Shown piece by piece: positions 7,538 to 15,749 of a DNA stretch of 54,511 nucleotides. This stretch comes from Gallaecimonas xiamenensis 3-C-1 (lineage in GTDB: Bacteria > Pseudomonadota > Gammaproteobacteria > Enterobacterales > Gallaecimonadaceae). The translations under genes and the position numbers were made by a program. Below the pieces are notes generated by a model. It did no database searches. It had not been told where the DNA came from and saw only the letters and a program-made list of their open reading frames with translations. The stretch covers positions 1 through 54,511 of the forward strand of contig NZ_AMRI01000028.1 in NCBI RefSeq assembly GCF_000299915.1, written 5' to 3'. Within the stretch, counting starts at the first letter, position 1; each line of letters opens with the position of its first letter.

Positions 7538-8435
7538 ATGGCGCCAGTTCGGCGGCAGCTTTAAACAGCAGCCGATGCAGGTTCACCACCCCTTGCAGGT
7601 CCCGCTGGTAGCCGCCACCGATAACGGCGGCCACCGGAATATCCTTGGCAAGGCAACGGGACAACACCAGGCGGTCACGGTGCAAAAGCCCCTGGCTGCT
7701 GACCTTGAAATGGCCCAGCTCGTCGTCGGCATGGATATCCACGCCGGCATCGTAGAGCACCAGGTCCGGCTGGTAGTAACGCAGGGCCAAGTCCAGGGCG
7801 TCGGTCACGGCATCCAGATAGGGCTGGTCGGTCAGGCCCTCTGGCAGGGCCACGTCGAGATCCGAGTCGGGCTTTCTGGCCGGGTAGTTGCGCTGGGCAT
7901 GGACAGACACACTGATGCAGTCGGGGTGCTGGGCCAGCATGGTGGCGGTGCCGTCGCCCTGATGCACGTCGCAGTCAAATACCAGTACCCGGCGCGCCTT
8001 GCCTTGGTCCACCAGGGTTTGGGCGGCCATGGCCAGGTCGTTAAAGATGCAAAAGCCGCCGCCCTGGGCGTAGTGGGCGTGATGGTAGCCACCGGACAGA
8101 TGCAGGGCCAGGCCATGGTCCAGCGCCAGTTCGGCGCACAGCAAGGTGCCCTTGTTGGCAGCCAGGGTGCGCTCAATCAGCTGGTCGCTCATGGGAAAGC
8201 CGATGCGCCTGGCCATGGTGGCCGGTAGCGACTGGCTGAGAAAGCCCTGCACATAGTCAGGGCAGTGCCAGTGGGCCGGGTAGAGGGGATCGGGCTCGGC
8301 GCTGAAATAGCGGTGGGCAACGGCTGCCAAGTCTTCTGCCAGCCCTTCTTTTAGCCGCAGGTATTTACCTACCGGAAAACGGTGGTTGGCCGGCAGCGGA
8401 AAGCTGTAACTGGGGTGGTAAACCAGGGGCAGCAT
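7536..8435 (-). CDS. Histone-deacetylase-family amidohydrolase
   Basis: A 299-residue member of the arginase/deacetylase fold: zinc hydrolases acting on acetyl-lysine, acetylpolyamines or similar amides. Motifs are the His pair in SGGYHHAHY (H118, H119), the zinc site DCDVHQGDGT (D156, H158) and the third ligand in YDAGVD (D233), with GGGY near the end. All catalytic positions are kept, so it should be active. The natural substrate of the bacterial single-domain proteins is uncertain. Its ATG overlaps the stop of the DUF2057 gene (TGATG), so it is the last, translationally coupled gene of the dinG operon. Confidence 0.9.
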   Translation of the reverse strand: MLPLVYHPSYSFPLPANHRFPVGKYLRLKEGLAEDLAAVAHRYFSAEPDPLYPAHWHCPDYVQGFLSQSLPATMARRIGFPMSDQLIERTLAANKGTLLCAELALDHGLALHLSGGYHHAHYAQGGGFCIFNDLAMAAQTLVDQGKARRVLVFDCDVHQGDGTATMLAQHPDCISVSVHAQRNYPARKPDSDLDVALPEGLTDQPYLDAVTDALDLALRYYQPDLVLYDAGVDIHADDELGHFKVSSQGLLHRDRLVLSRCLAKDIPVAAVIGGGYQRDLQGVVNLHRLLFKAAAELAP

Positions 8436-8962
8436 CAGTGCTGTTGGTTAAGCCAGTCTTTAAAGCGCTGGCGCGTGGCGTCGTCGGCCTGGCTCCACCA
8501 GTACTGGAGCTGCTGCTCGGCCATGCTTTGGGCGGCGGCAGGGTCGGCCGGGGCCTTGGGGGGCGCTTCGGGGCGCGGTGCCAGGGTGGCAAGAGCCTTG
8601 CCTTTACTGCCTTCCAGCACGAAGGAGGGGGCTTCTTGCCAGGCCTTGGCCGCATCGATATCGATAAGCTCGGGGGTGGTGAGCTGGTACTGGCCTTCGG
8701 CAGGGATCTGAATCGTTATCCAGTGCTCGTCGACGGTGACCTTGGTGTGGGAGTCGAAGCCGTCATCAAAAATCTTCGAATAGCTGACTTTCAGCTGGTG
8801 TTTGCCGGGGCTCAGGGTCAGCTTGTCGGTCTTGTTCCAGAGGTAGTTTTTCACTTCCTGGTTGTCCAGCTGATGGACATAGACCGCATCGGCCAGGGTC
8901 AGTTCGGCGGCCTGGGCGGACAGGCCAAGGGTGCACAGGGCTACAAAAGACATCAAACGCAT
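8435..8962 (-). CDS. DUF2057 (YccT-like) exported protein
   Basis: A 175-residue secreted protein: signal peptide with hydrophobic core FVALCTLGLSAQA, cleavage probably before AELTL, then a DUF2057-type domain (~20-115). The C-terminus is Pro/Ala-rich with a final helical segment. YccT-family proteins are small periplasmic proteins; the E. coli member has been linked to curli regulation, but no function is assignable here. The start overlaps the priC stop by one base (TAATG), and its own stop overlaps the next start, so it sits in the middle of a coupled chain. Confidence 0.85.
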   Translation of the reverse strand: MRLMSFVALCTLGLSAQAAELTLADAVYVHQLDNQEVKNYLWNKTDKLTLSPGKHQLKVSYSKIFDDGFDSHTKVTVDEHWITIQIPAEGQYQLTTPELIDIDAAKAWQEAPSFVLEGSKGKALATLAPRPEAPPKAPADPAAAQSMAEQQLQYWWSQADDATRQRFKDWLNQQH

Positions 8963-9537
8963 TATTGCCTCCAGGCAGCCTCCAGGGCTTCCAGTCGTTC
9001 TTCCAGTTCGGTGATCGCCTGGCGGCAGCGCCCCAGACGTTGGTACTGGCGTAGTATTTCAGCCTGATGTTGCATAGTCATGAATCTGTCATTTTTTAGC
9101 TGACGGATCTTCTGGTCAAGACGCCGCTCGTATTCCTTGTATTCCTTGAGCTTGTCGTACAAGGGCCGGTAGCGGCCCACCACCGCCCTGAGCTGCGGGG
9201 CTATGGCGGGGCCGGTGGCGTCGGTCAGTTCATGCTGGCGTATGGCCCTGTTAAGGGCGGTGAACTGGTTTTCGAAGGCGTCGAGGCGGGCGCCGACAGC
9301 GCGAATGGACAGCTGCTGGGCCTGCTCGGCCAGGCTTTGCAGGCCTTGCTGCATTTCCAGCACATAAGGCACAAAGGCGCGGCCGGTTTGGCGAAAAAGT
9401 CCCGGTGGGAACACCGCCTTGTTGGGTTGGCGGGCCAGGCGGCCTTCTTTGGCCCGCATGCCATCGACCTGGCGGGCCCTGTCCAGCAACAGGCCTGCCG
9501 CCTCTTGCAGGCGGGTGATGGCATCAACTGGGGTCAC
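8962..9537 (-). CDS. priC: Primosomal replication protein PriC-like
   Basis: PriC helps reload DnaB at stalled forks lacking the PriA/PriB route. The 191-residue product is rich in Gln, Arg and Leu helices. Its C-terminal half (EYERRLDQKIRQ...LGRCRQAITELEERLEAL) resembles the E. coli PriC C-terminus (FERRL...LARCRHALEKIENRLARL). The reading frame is open for ~90 codons further upstream, but that part is shadow sequence of the tauE-like gene. The GTG at 9537 is chosen because it overlaps that gene's stop as GTGA and has GGAGG four bases ahead. Placement in a unit with the helicase DinG supports a replication-restart role. Confidence 0.85.
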   Translation of the reverse strand: MTPVDAITRLQEAAGLLLDRARQVDGMRAKEGRLARQPNKAVFPPGLFRQTGRAFVPYVLEMQQGLQSLAEQAQQLSIRAVGARLDAFENQFTALNRAIRQHELTDATGPAIAPQLRAVVGRYRPLYDKLKEYKEYERRLDQKIRQLKNDRFMTMQHQAEILRQYQRLGRCRQAITELEERLEALEAAWRQ

Positions 9538-10304
9538 CAGGCCTCCCAAGCCAGTTTGGCCGCCATGATCAGCACTACCGTGATGAACACGGGACGGATG
9601 AATTTGCCGCCAAAACGGATGGCGGAGTGGGCACCCAGGAAGGCCCCGACCATCAAGGCGGCGCCCATGGCCAGCCCCAGGCCCCAATGAATATGTCCCA
9701 GTATGGCGAAGGTAACCAGGGAGGTGGCATTGGAGATGAAGTTCATGGTCCTGGCCACACCGCTGGCGTGCAGTATGTCGAGCTTGTAGAGCGCCAGGGT
9801 GGAGACGGTCCAAAAAGCGCCGGTGCCGGGGCCAAAGACGCCGTCATAGGTGCCCAGGGTAAAGCCCTGCACCCCTTGTTTTAAGGGCAGGTGCTCCCCC
9901 TGGGGCTGGTGGCGGCGCCCTTCCTGGACCTTGGGCATAAAGAGGGTGTAGAGGGCGGCGCCGAAGATGGCCAGGGGCAGGGCCTTTTCCAGCCACTCGG
10001 CCTTGAGGAGATCCACAGCCAAGGCGCCGAACAGGGCGCCAAAGAGGGTGCCAAGGGCTGCCGTCTTCCAAAGAAGGGGATCGAACAGGCGCTTTTTGAA
10101 AAAGGTCCAGGATGCGGCGGAAGACCCAAAGGTAGAGGACAGCTTATTGGTACCCAGGGCCAGGTGGGGCGGCAGCCCTGCTGTCAGCAGCGCCGGCACC
10201 GTCAGCAGGCCGCCGCCCCCGGCGATGGCGTCGATAAAGCCGGCGGCGAAGGCCACCAGGGGCAACCACAGCCAGACATCGGGCTGCAACAACAGGTCGG
10301 TCAC
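9534..10304 (-). CDS. TauE/SafE-family (TSUP) membrane transporter
   Basis: A 256-residue integral membrane protein with about seven to eight hydrophobic segments and the two internal repeats typical of the TSUP family. The first repeat has AAGFIDAIAGGGGLLTVPAL and GTNKLSSTFGSSAA; the second has GTYDGVFGPGTGAFWT and NFISNATSLVTF. The family exports sulfite, sulfoacetate or other organosulfur anions, or acts in metal and anion homeostasis; the substrate here is unknown. It sits between dinG and priC in one operon, 26 bases after dinG. Confidence 0.9.
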   Translation of the reverse strand: MTDLLLQPDVWLWLPLVAFAAGFIDAIAGGGGLLTVPALLTAGLPPHLALGTNKLSSTFGSSAASWTFFKKRLFDPLLWKTAALGTLFGALFGALAVDLLKAEWLEKALPLAIFGAALYTLFMPKVQEGRRHQPQGEHLPLKQGVQGFTLGTYDGVFGPGTGAFWTVSTLALYKLDILHASGVARTMNFISNATSLVTFAILGHIHWGLGLAMGAALMVGAFLGAHSAIRFGGKFIRPVFITVVLIMAAKLAWEAW

Positions 10305-10330
10305 GTAGATACTCCTTGGGGCCGGGCTGG

Positions 10331-12331
10331 CTAGGGGTGGATCTCTCGGGTAAAGGGAGGCAGGGCGTCCAGCAGTTGGCGGCCGTAGCGTCGGCTGACC
10401 AAACGCCTGTCGAGGAGAACTATCCTGCCATAGTCGCTCTCCGAGCGCAGCAGCCGCCCGGCGGCCTGCACCAAGCGCCGGGCGACGTGCGGCAGGGCCA
10501 GGGTGGTAAAGGCGTTGCCGCCCTTGGCTTCAACGTATTCGGCCTGGGCCTGGCTGACCGGGTCGTCCGGCACCGCAAAGGGCAGCTTGGTGATAATGAG
10601 GTTGGTCAGCAGCTCCCCTTTAAGATCCAGCCCTTCGGCCAGGGCGCCGGTGCCAAACAGGATGGAGCCCTGGCCATTTTTAACGCGAAGGGCGTGGGCC
10701 TCCAGCATGGCCTGGCGATTTTCACGGCCCTGCACCAAAGGCGCCATGGGCAGCTTGCCTTCCAGCTTCTTGACCACAGCTTCCATCTGCCAATAGCTGG
10801 CAAAGAGCACCAGAGAGGCCTCGTTGCCCGGCAGCCATTGTGGCAATACCTCGGCCAGCTCGTCGGTAAAGGCACTGTCGCCCGGATCGGTTTTCATCTT
10901 GGGCAGGATAAGGGTGCCTTGGCGCGGGTAGTCGAAGGGGGAGGGCAGTACCTTATATTGGCAACCTTCCAGGGAGCCCAGGCCTAGCTCCCGGGCGGCG
11001 TGGCTAAAACCCTGGTGGCTTTGCAAAGTGGCGGACACCAACACGGCGCCGGCGCACTTTTCCCAGAGCTTGTGTTTGAGCTGACTGGCCACTTCGATGG
11101 GGGCCGCCGACAGCACCAGGTCCTTGTCGGTGCGCTCCAGCCACTTGGCCCAGGGGATCTTCTGCTCGGTGGCCAGGGCACCCCACAGCTTCTGCAGGCG
11201 TTCGGCACCCTCCATGGCGGTCAGCAACTGTTCCTGCAAGGCCAGCAGTTTGGGGGCACTGTCGCTGTCGATAAGGCTGATCACCTGCTGCAACTTGCCG
11301 TTGAGCTTCTGGGCGGCCGCATTTTGGTCCTCGGCCACGTCCTTGAGCCAACCGGGCAGTTTGCCTTCGGCAAAACGGTATTGGGCTTCTTGGGCAAAAG
11401 GCTGACGGTTAAGCCACTGGTAAACGCTTTGCTGGCCGCCGGCCAGTTCCTGGGCCGTGTCCTGCACCACCATGGCCGGGCCTACCAGGCTGTCTTTTCG
11501 CACCAAGCCCTGGAGTTCATCCAGCCAACCGGGGAGCTTGGTCAGCCAGTCCTTGTCTGCCAACAAGCGGCTGTGCTCTTGCAAAAAGGAGCGGGCACTT
11601 TCTGCCAGGTGGTGGGCTTCATCGATGATATAGAAACAATCGTCCGGGTCGGGCAATAGGGTACCGCCGCCCTGGACCATGTCGGTGAGCAGCACATGGT
11701 GGTTGACCACCCACAGGTCCACCTGCTCGGGGTTGGTGCGCACCTTGCCATAGGGGCAATCCTTGTGGCCCGGGCCGCTGCAGCTGAGGCGATCGCTTTC
11801 CAAATGGCGCCACTGCTCGTTGGCAATGGGCTTGGGCCAGCTGTCCCTGTCCCCGTCCCATTTGCCCCTGGCGTAGCTGTCCAGCAGCTTTTGGTAAAGG
11901 CTGACATCCGCAAAGAGGTCGGCAGCAGCAGCGGTACTGCGCAGCTTGTGCAGGCAGCAATAGCGTTGCCGGCCCTTTAGCAGCCTGGCTTCTACCTGGA
12001 GGCCGGCCTTCACCAGTTGATGGATGTCTTTTTTGATGAGTTGTTCTTGCAGGGCCACCGTTGCCGTTGCCACCACCACCTTGCGTTTATGGTGCCTGGC
12101 CACCGGCAGTGCGCCGATGAGATACCCCAAGGACTTGCCGACCCCGGTGCCGGCTTCGGCCATCAACAGCCGTTGTTGGCGGTGATAGTCCCCGCCCAGG
12201 GTCTTGGCCACTTCCGCTATCAGTAGCTGCTGACCCTTGCGAGGGCGAAAGTGGGGGTCCTGCTCACCCAGGCGGCGGTAAAGAGCTTGGATCTCGGATT
12301 TGGTCTTGTCGGACAGCACGGTAACGGCCAC
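10331..12331 (-). CDS. dinG: ATP-dependent DNA helicase DinG
   Basis: An XPD-like superfamily 2 helicase (5'-3') that unwinds R-loops and forked structures. In 666 residues: Walker A AEAGTGVGKSLGY (~58-70), a Cys-containing insert (C125, C126, C184, C192) matching the 4Fe-4S region of DinG, DEAH box IIDEAHH (~236-241), and motif VI QAAGRLLRSESDYGRI near the C-terminus. Ligand spacing differs from E. coli DinG (C184-x7-C192), so the exact ligands are uncertain. The start is GTG. No LexA-type CTGT-N8-ACAG box is visible just upstream, unlike the SOS-regulated E. coli gene. It is the first gene of the dinG-tauE-priC-DUF2057-HDAC unit. Confidence 0.95.
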   Translation of the reverse strand: MAVTVLSDKTKSEIQALYRRLGEQDPHFRPRKGQQLLIAEVAKTLGGDYHRQQRLLMAEAGTGVGKSLGYLIGALPVARHHKRKVVVATATVALQEQLIKKDIHQLVKAGLQVEARLLKGRQRYCCLHKLRSTAAAADLFADVSLYQKLLDSYARGKWDGDRDSWPKPIANEQWRHLESDRLSCSGPGHKDCPYGKVRTNPEQVDLWVVNHHVLLTDMVQGGGTLLPDPDDCFYIIDEAHHLAESARSFLQEHSRLLADKDWLTKLPGWLDELQGLVRKDSLVGPAMVVQDTAQELAGGQQSVYQWLNRQPFAQEAQYRFAEGKLPGWLKDVAEDQNAAAQKLNGKLQQVISLIDSDSAPKLLALQEQLLTAMEGAERLQKLWGALATEQKIPWAKWLERTDKDLVLSAAPIEVASQLKHKLWEKCAGAVLVSATLQSHQGFSHAARELGLGSLEGCQYKVLPSPFDYPRQGTLILPKMKTDPGDSAFTDELAEVLPQWLPGNEASLVLFASYWQMEAVVKKLEGKLPMAPLVQGRENRQAMLEAHALRVKNGQGSILFGTGALAEGLDLKGELLTNLIITKLPFAVPDDPVSQAQAEYVEAKGGNAFTTLALPHVARRLVQAAGRLLRSESDYGRIVLLDRRLVSRRYGRQLLDALPPFTREIHP

Positions 12332-12460
12332 TCAGCTCAGGGTGCAGCCAGTCTAATGGCCTCAAAGGCAAGTGCAAGTAGAGGGACTTAATTTGGACAC
12401 AAAAATGAATGGTTAATTAACGTGCATTCTGGAAATTTGATTGCACTGGCATTGTTAAAT

Positions 12461-12506
12461 TCATTGTTTCGATTGTTGACGCATTTTTGTCAATAAAATG
12501 TTTAAT
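12461..12506 (+). promoter_or_regulatory. Candidate control region of receptor 1
   Basis: The 287-base A+T-rich gap before receptor 1 contains TCATTGTTTCG (12461-12471), an 11-base string that recurs before receptor 2 (15631-15641). It is followed by TTGACG (12476-12481). A TTTAAT at 12501-12506 gives a long 19-bp spacer, so the promoter assignment is weak. TTGAC (12476) and GTCAA (12489) also form an inverted repeat with 8 bases between. Confidence 0.35.
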
Positions 12507-12618
12507 CCAATGGTTTGAAATGAGGAAATTTTGTGGAACTGAACTACGGTTATTTTGCATTGAGGCATGGCGTTATTGCCAATGACTTAATAAAAAACCG
12601 TTTCAGGGAGAACACATC

Positions 12619-15447
12619 ATGTATCGCAAAAGTAATCTTCATAAGGCCATCAGCAGTACCTTGATGGTGGCCCTTTCTTCCGGACTTTTGATTTCCCAAG
12701 CACAAGCGGCTGACGAAGATACGGTGGAGCGTATCGAGGTAACGGGATCGCGTATTAAACGTACCGATCTTGAAACGCCCGTGCCGGTGACAGTGATCTC
12801 CCGCCAGGATATCAAACAAATAGGCGCGATTAACGTTGCAGATATTCTGAATAACTCACCAGTAGCCATTGCCGGCTCGGACCAATCCAACAGCGCCTTT
12901 TCCACTACTACAGTGGGCCTCAATACCACAGAACTCAGAAACCTGGGGGAAGAGCGCACCCTGGTATTGGTTAACGGACGTCGTTTCGTGTCGGGTGTCG
13001 ACCCGTCCACCGGCTACGCCGTCGACCTCAACGCTATTCCTGCAGCCCTGATTGAACGTATCGAAATTTTAAAAAGTGCTTCTTCTGCTATTTATGGTTC
13101 CGATGCCATAGCGGGGGTGGTGAATATCATCACGCGAAAAGACTTCGAAGGCGTGGAAGTGGATTTGCAAACCGGCGTTTCCGATGAAAATGATCGGGAG
13201 CAAAACACGATAAACATTACCACCGGTGGTAGCTGGAATGGGGGTAATGCATGGGTTTCAATTGGTTATGACAAGGACAACGGTCTTAAATCAACAGATC
13301 GTAAATTTTCAAGACATGATACAGCTATCTTGCTGGATGACAACGGCAAGGAAGTGCCTGGCGATTTATTCTCGTCTTTCCCGCCTCAAGGGCGAGTCAC
13401 CTTCCGAAATGCCGCTGATACCGGCAACATTACCTTGAATGCGGACGGGACTCCTTACTCCGGCGGCTTTGACCGTGCAGCCTACCGTCAGCTGGTAACG
13501 CCCATCGAGCGTAAGTATGCGGCCGCTGGCATCAATCTGAACATCAACGAAGACGTTACCACCTGGACCGAGCTCAACTGGAACTCCACTGAGACCAAAG
13601 ACTCCACCATTGAACCCACGCCCCTGGACATCATCAACGACGTTTGGTTGAAGGACCGCAACGGTACAGGGGGCATGGACATCAGCTCGCCGTTGATCCC
13701 CGACTTGCTGCGCCAGCAGCTGCAGGCTGAAGGGATCACCAACCTCAACCAGGCCGGCGCCTTCGTACGCCGTATGGTGGAATTTGGGCCGCGGTCCACC
13801 GATGTGCAGCGTGACACCATCAGGGTAGCAACAGGCCTTGACTACAACATCGACGACAACTGGCTGTGGTCCAGTTACATGACCTGGGGCCGCACCAAGC
13901 AGGACCAGGAGGACGGTGGCCAGGTCAATATCGAAAGAGCCGCCTTGGCGCTGGATGTTATCGATGACGGCAACGGCAATCTGGTGTGCCGCAATGAACT
14001 GGCGCGTCTGCAAGGCTGTGTTCCCTTGAACTTCTTCGGTGCCGGAACCGTCACCGATGCCGCAGTTGACTACATCAAAGTGCCTTCCAAGGCTGGTGGT
14101 AAGGCCGAACAGTTCATGCTGGCCACTGGAGCCACCGGGGAGTTGCCGTTGGAGCTGCCTGGCGGCTTGGTGTCCTTGGCTGGCGGTATCGAATACCGGG
14201 AAGAGCGGGGCAGCTTTAGCCCTGGGGATTTGGCCCAGACCGGGGCTTCTTCCACCAACAAGTCGGATCCCACTGATGGCACCATCCGCACCACAGACTA
14301 CTACATGGAATTGGTGCTGCCGGTACTAGATAGCTTGGAAGTCGACTTGGCAGCCCGTTACTCCGACCATAGCGTGGTAGGGGGACAAACCACCTGGAAC
14401 CTGGGTGTCCAATACTCGCCGATTGATGACCTGAAACTGCGCGCCTCCGCCGCGCGTGCAGTTCGTACTCCCAATATTGCCGAGCTATACGCTGGCCGGG
14501 GTGAGGATTTTTCCACCGTCGCTGACCCCTGTGCCGATGTGACCGCCACTACAACCGGCATCGTGGCGGAGAACTGCCGGTCCATTCCGGAAATTGCAGC
14601 GCGTATCGCTCGAGATGGGGCCTTTACCCTGACCCAGGCTGAGTTACAAGGTACTGGGGGCTTCGTAGGGGGAAATCCCGAGGTTAAGGAAGAAACGGCC
14701 GATACCTGGAGTGCTGGCTTTATCTGGCAAGCGGCAGAAGGGCTCTCTCTGACTGTCGACTACTATGACATTGCCATCGACGATGCCATTTTTGTTACCC
14801 CAAGGGGAACAGTGCTGCAACGTTGCTTCGGGTCCAGCGCTTTCTCGACCGATTGTAACGGCAACGCCATCCGTGACGCCAACGGCGCCCTTATCGAGGT
14901 CAACACCGGTACTTCCAACGAGAACAAGATAGATACCCGCGGTATCGATACCGAGGTGTCTTACGTGATGGACCTGTGGGGGGGCTCCTTCCGGGCTGAC
15001 CTTATCTGGAACCATATGTTCGAGTGGACCCTCAGCAGCATTGCTGACGGGAGTTCCGTCGATTACGCCGGGGAAGTGCTTTACCCTGAGAACAGGGCTA
15101 ACCTGAATCTGGCCTATAGCTACGATGCCTTCACCGTCGCCTGGCGCATGAGGTACTGGGATAGCGTGGTGGACTCTGTCGTAGAAGGTGAGAACTTCAA
15201 CTTTAGCGATGGCGAACCCCTGACCGACTACAACAGCATCGATTCCTTCCTCTACCACGACCTTAACGGCAGCTACGCCATGACCGACAGGACTATCTTC
15301 AACGTCGGCATTCGCAACGTCTTCGACAAGAAGCCACCGTTGCTGCCCCAAGGCACTCTCAACGGTGCTACCGGCATCAATACCGCTTCAGAGGCTTACG
15401 ATGTCACCGGCCGCTACTTCTTTGCCGGCGTCAACGTGAAGTTCTAG
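12619..15447 (+). CDS. TonB-dependent outer-membrane receptor 1
   Basis: A 942-residue gated beta-barrel receptor that would import a substrate with TonB energy. It has a signal peptide of about 31 residues (hydrophobic ISSTLMVALSSGLLIS, cleaved near AQA), then VERIEVTGSRIKRTD, which contains the TonB box. The plug domain (~50-165) has LNGRR-like LVLVNGRRFVSG and AIYGSDAIAGVVNIIT. The 22-strand barrel ends ...GRYFFAGVNVKF with the terminal Phe used for BAM insertion. Loops contain Cys pairs (CRNELARLQGC; CADV...C). The substrate is unknown. RBS CAGGGAGAA lies 6 bases before the ATG. The most distant of the five receptors here, though its start region matches that of receptor 2. Confidence 0.95.
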   Translation: MYRKSNLHKAISSTLMVALSSGLLISQAQAADEDTVERIEVTGSRIKRTDLETPVPVTVISRQDIKQIGAINVADILNNSPVAIAGSDQSNSAFSTTTVGLNTTELRNLGEERTLVLVNGRRFVSGVDPSTGYAVDLNAIPAALIERIEILKSASSAIYGSDAIAGVVNIITRKDFEGVEVDLQTGVSDENDREQNTINITTGGSWNGGNAWVSIGYDKDNGLKSTDRKFSRHDTAILLDDNGKEVPGDLFSSFPPQGRVTFRNAADTGNITLNADGTPYSGGFDRAAYRQLVTPIERKYAAAGINLNINEDVTTWTELNWNSTETKDSTIEPTPLDIINDVWLKDRNGTGGMDISSPLIPDLLRQQLQAEGITNLNQAGAFVRRMVEFGPRSTDVQRDTIRVATGLDYNIDDNWLWSSYMTWGRTKQDQEDGGQVNIERAALALDVIDDGNGNLVCRNELARLQGCVPLNFFGAGTVTDAAVDYIKVPSKAGGKAEQFMLATGATGELPLELPGGLVSLAGGIEYREERGSFSPGDLAQTGASSTNKSDPTDGTIRTTDYYMELVLPVLDSLEVDLAARYSDHSVVGGQTTWNLGVQYSPIDDLKLRASAARAVRTPNIAELYAGRGEDFSTVADPCADVTATTTGIVAENCRSIPEIAARIARDGAFTLTQAELQGTGGFVGGNPEVKEETADTWSAGFIWQAAEGLSLTVDYYDIAIDDAIFVTPRGTVLQRCFGSSAFSTDCNGNAIRDANGALIEVNTGTSNENKIDTRGIDTEVSYVMDLWGGSFRADLIWNHMFEWTLSSIADGSSVDYAGEVLYPENRANLNLAYSYDAFTVAWRMRYWDSVVDSVVEGENFNFSDGEPLTDYNSIDSFLYHDLNGSYAMTDRTIFNVGIRNVFDKKPPLLPQGTLNGATGINTASEAYDVTGRYFFAGVNVKF

Positions 15448-15481
15448 CGATTGAACTTGGTCCAACGTTCAGTATGAGTGA

Positions 15482-15511
15482 GAAGGCTGCGAGAGCAGCC
15501 TTCTTCTTTAT
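15482..15511 (+). terminator. Terminator of receptor 1
   Basis: GAAGGCTGC-gaga-GCAGCCTTC, a 9-bp perfect stem followed by TTCTTTAT. Confidence 0.85.
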
Positions 15512-15623
15512 ATGGGATCCCACTCACAAAATTGACTTTAACGTCAAATGTTGCATGAAAGATGTCCTCCCAGGCACCCTGTATCCTCAGTGTTTCCACT
15601 GGTTGAAACATTGTGAACCAATG

Positions 15624-15653
15624 TTGACTGTCATTGTTTCGTGTGTTTATAGT
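15624..15653 (+). promoter_or_regulatory. Promoter of receptor 2
   Basis: TTGACT, 18 bp, TATAGT: the best receptor promoter in the window. The string TCATTGTTTCG, shared with the receptor 1 upstream region, lies inside the spacer. Slightly upstream (15533-15548) TTGAC-tttaac-GTCAA is an inverted repeat that could bind a regulator. The predicted leader is about 90 bases. Confidence 0.6.
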
Positions 15654-15749
15654 TTCGCGACGGTTGGGTTACAACCCAGTAACAAGGGTTCGTCGAATGA
15701 TACGAACCCTACACAAGAAGCCATGCAAATGGTCCAGGGAGAAAAACTT

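Noticed and set aside
9538-9813. Long N-terminal extension of priC
   Set aside because: The extra ~90 residues are His/Gly/Arg-rich shadow of the tauE-like gene in another frame and match no PriC; the GTG at 9537 overlaps the tauE stop.
12332-12400. LexA (SOS) box before dinG
   Set aside because: No CTGT-N8-ACAG arrangement is visible within about 70 bases of the GTG start.
12332-12618. Fur box before receptor 1
   Set aside because: The A+T-rich sequence has no good match to the GATAATGATAATCATTATC-type 19-mer by eye; the same was true of the other receptor gaps.
15474-15749. 92-codon N-terminal extension of receptor 2
   Set aside because: It begins at the receptor 1 terminator, crosses the promoter elements and would put the signal peptide in the interior; the ATG at 15750 has a strong Shine-Dalgarno.
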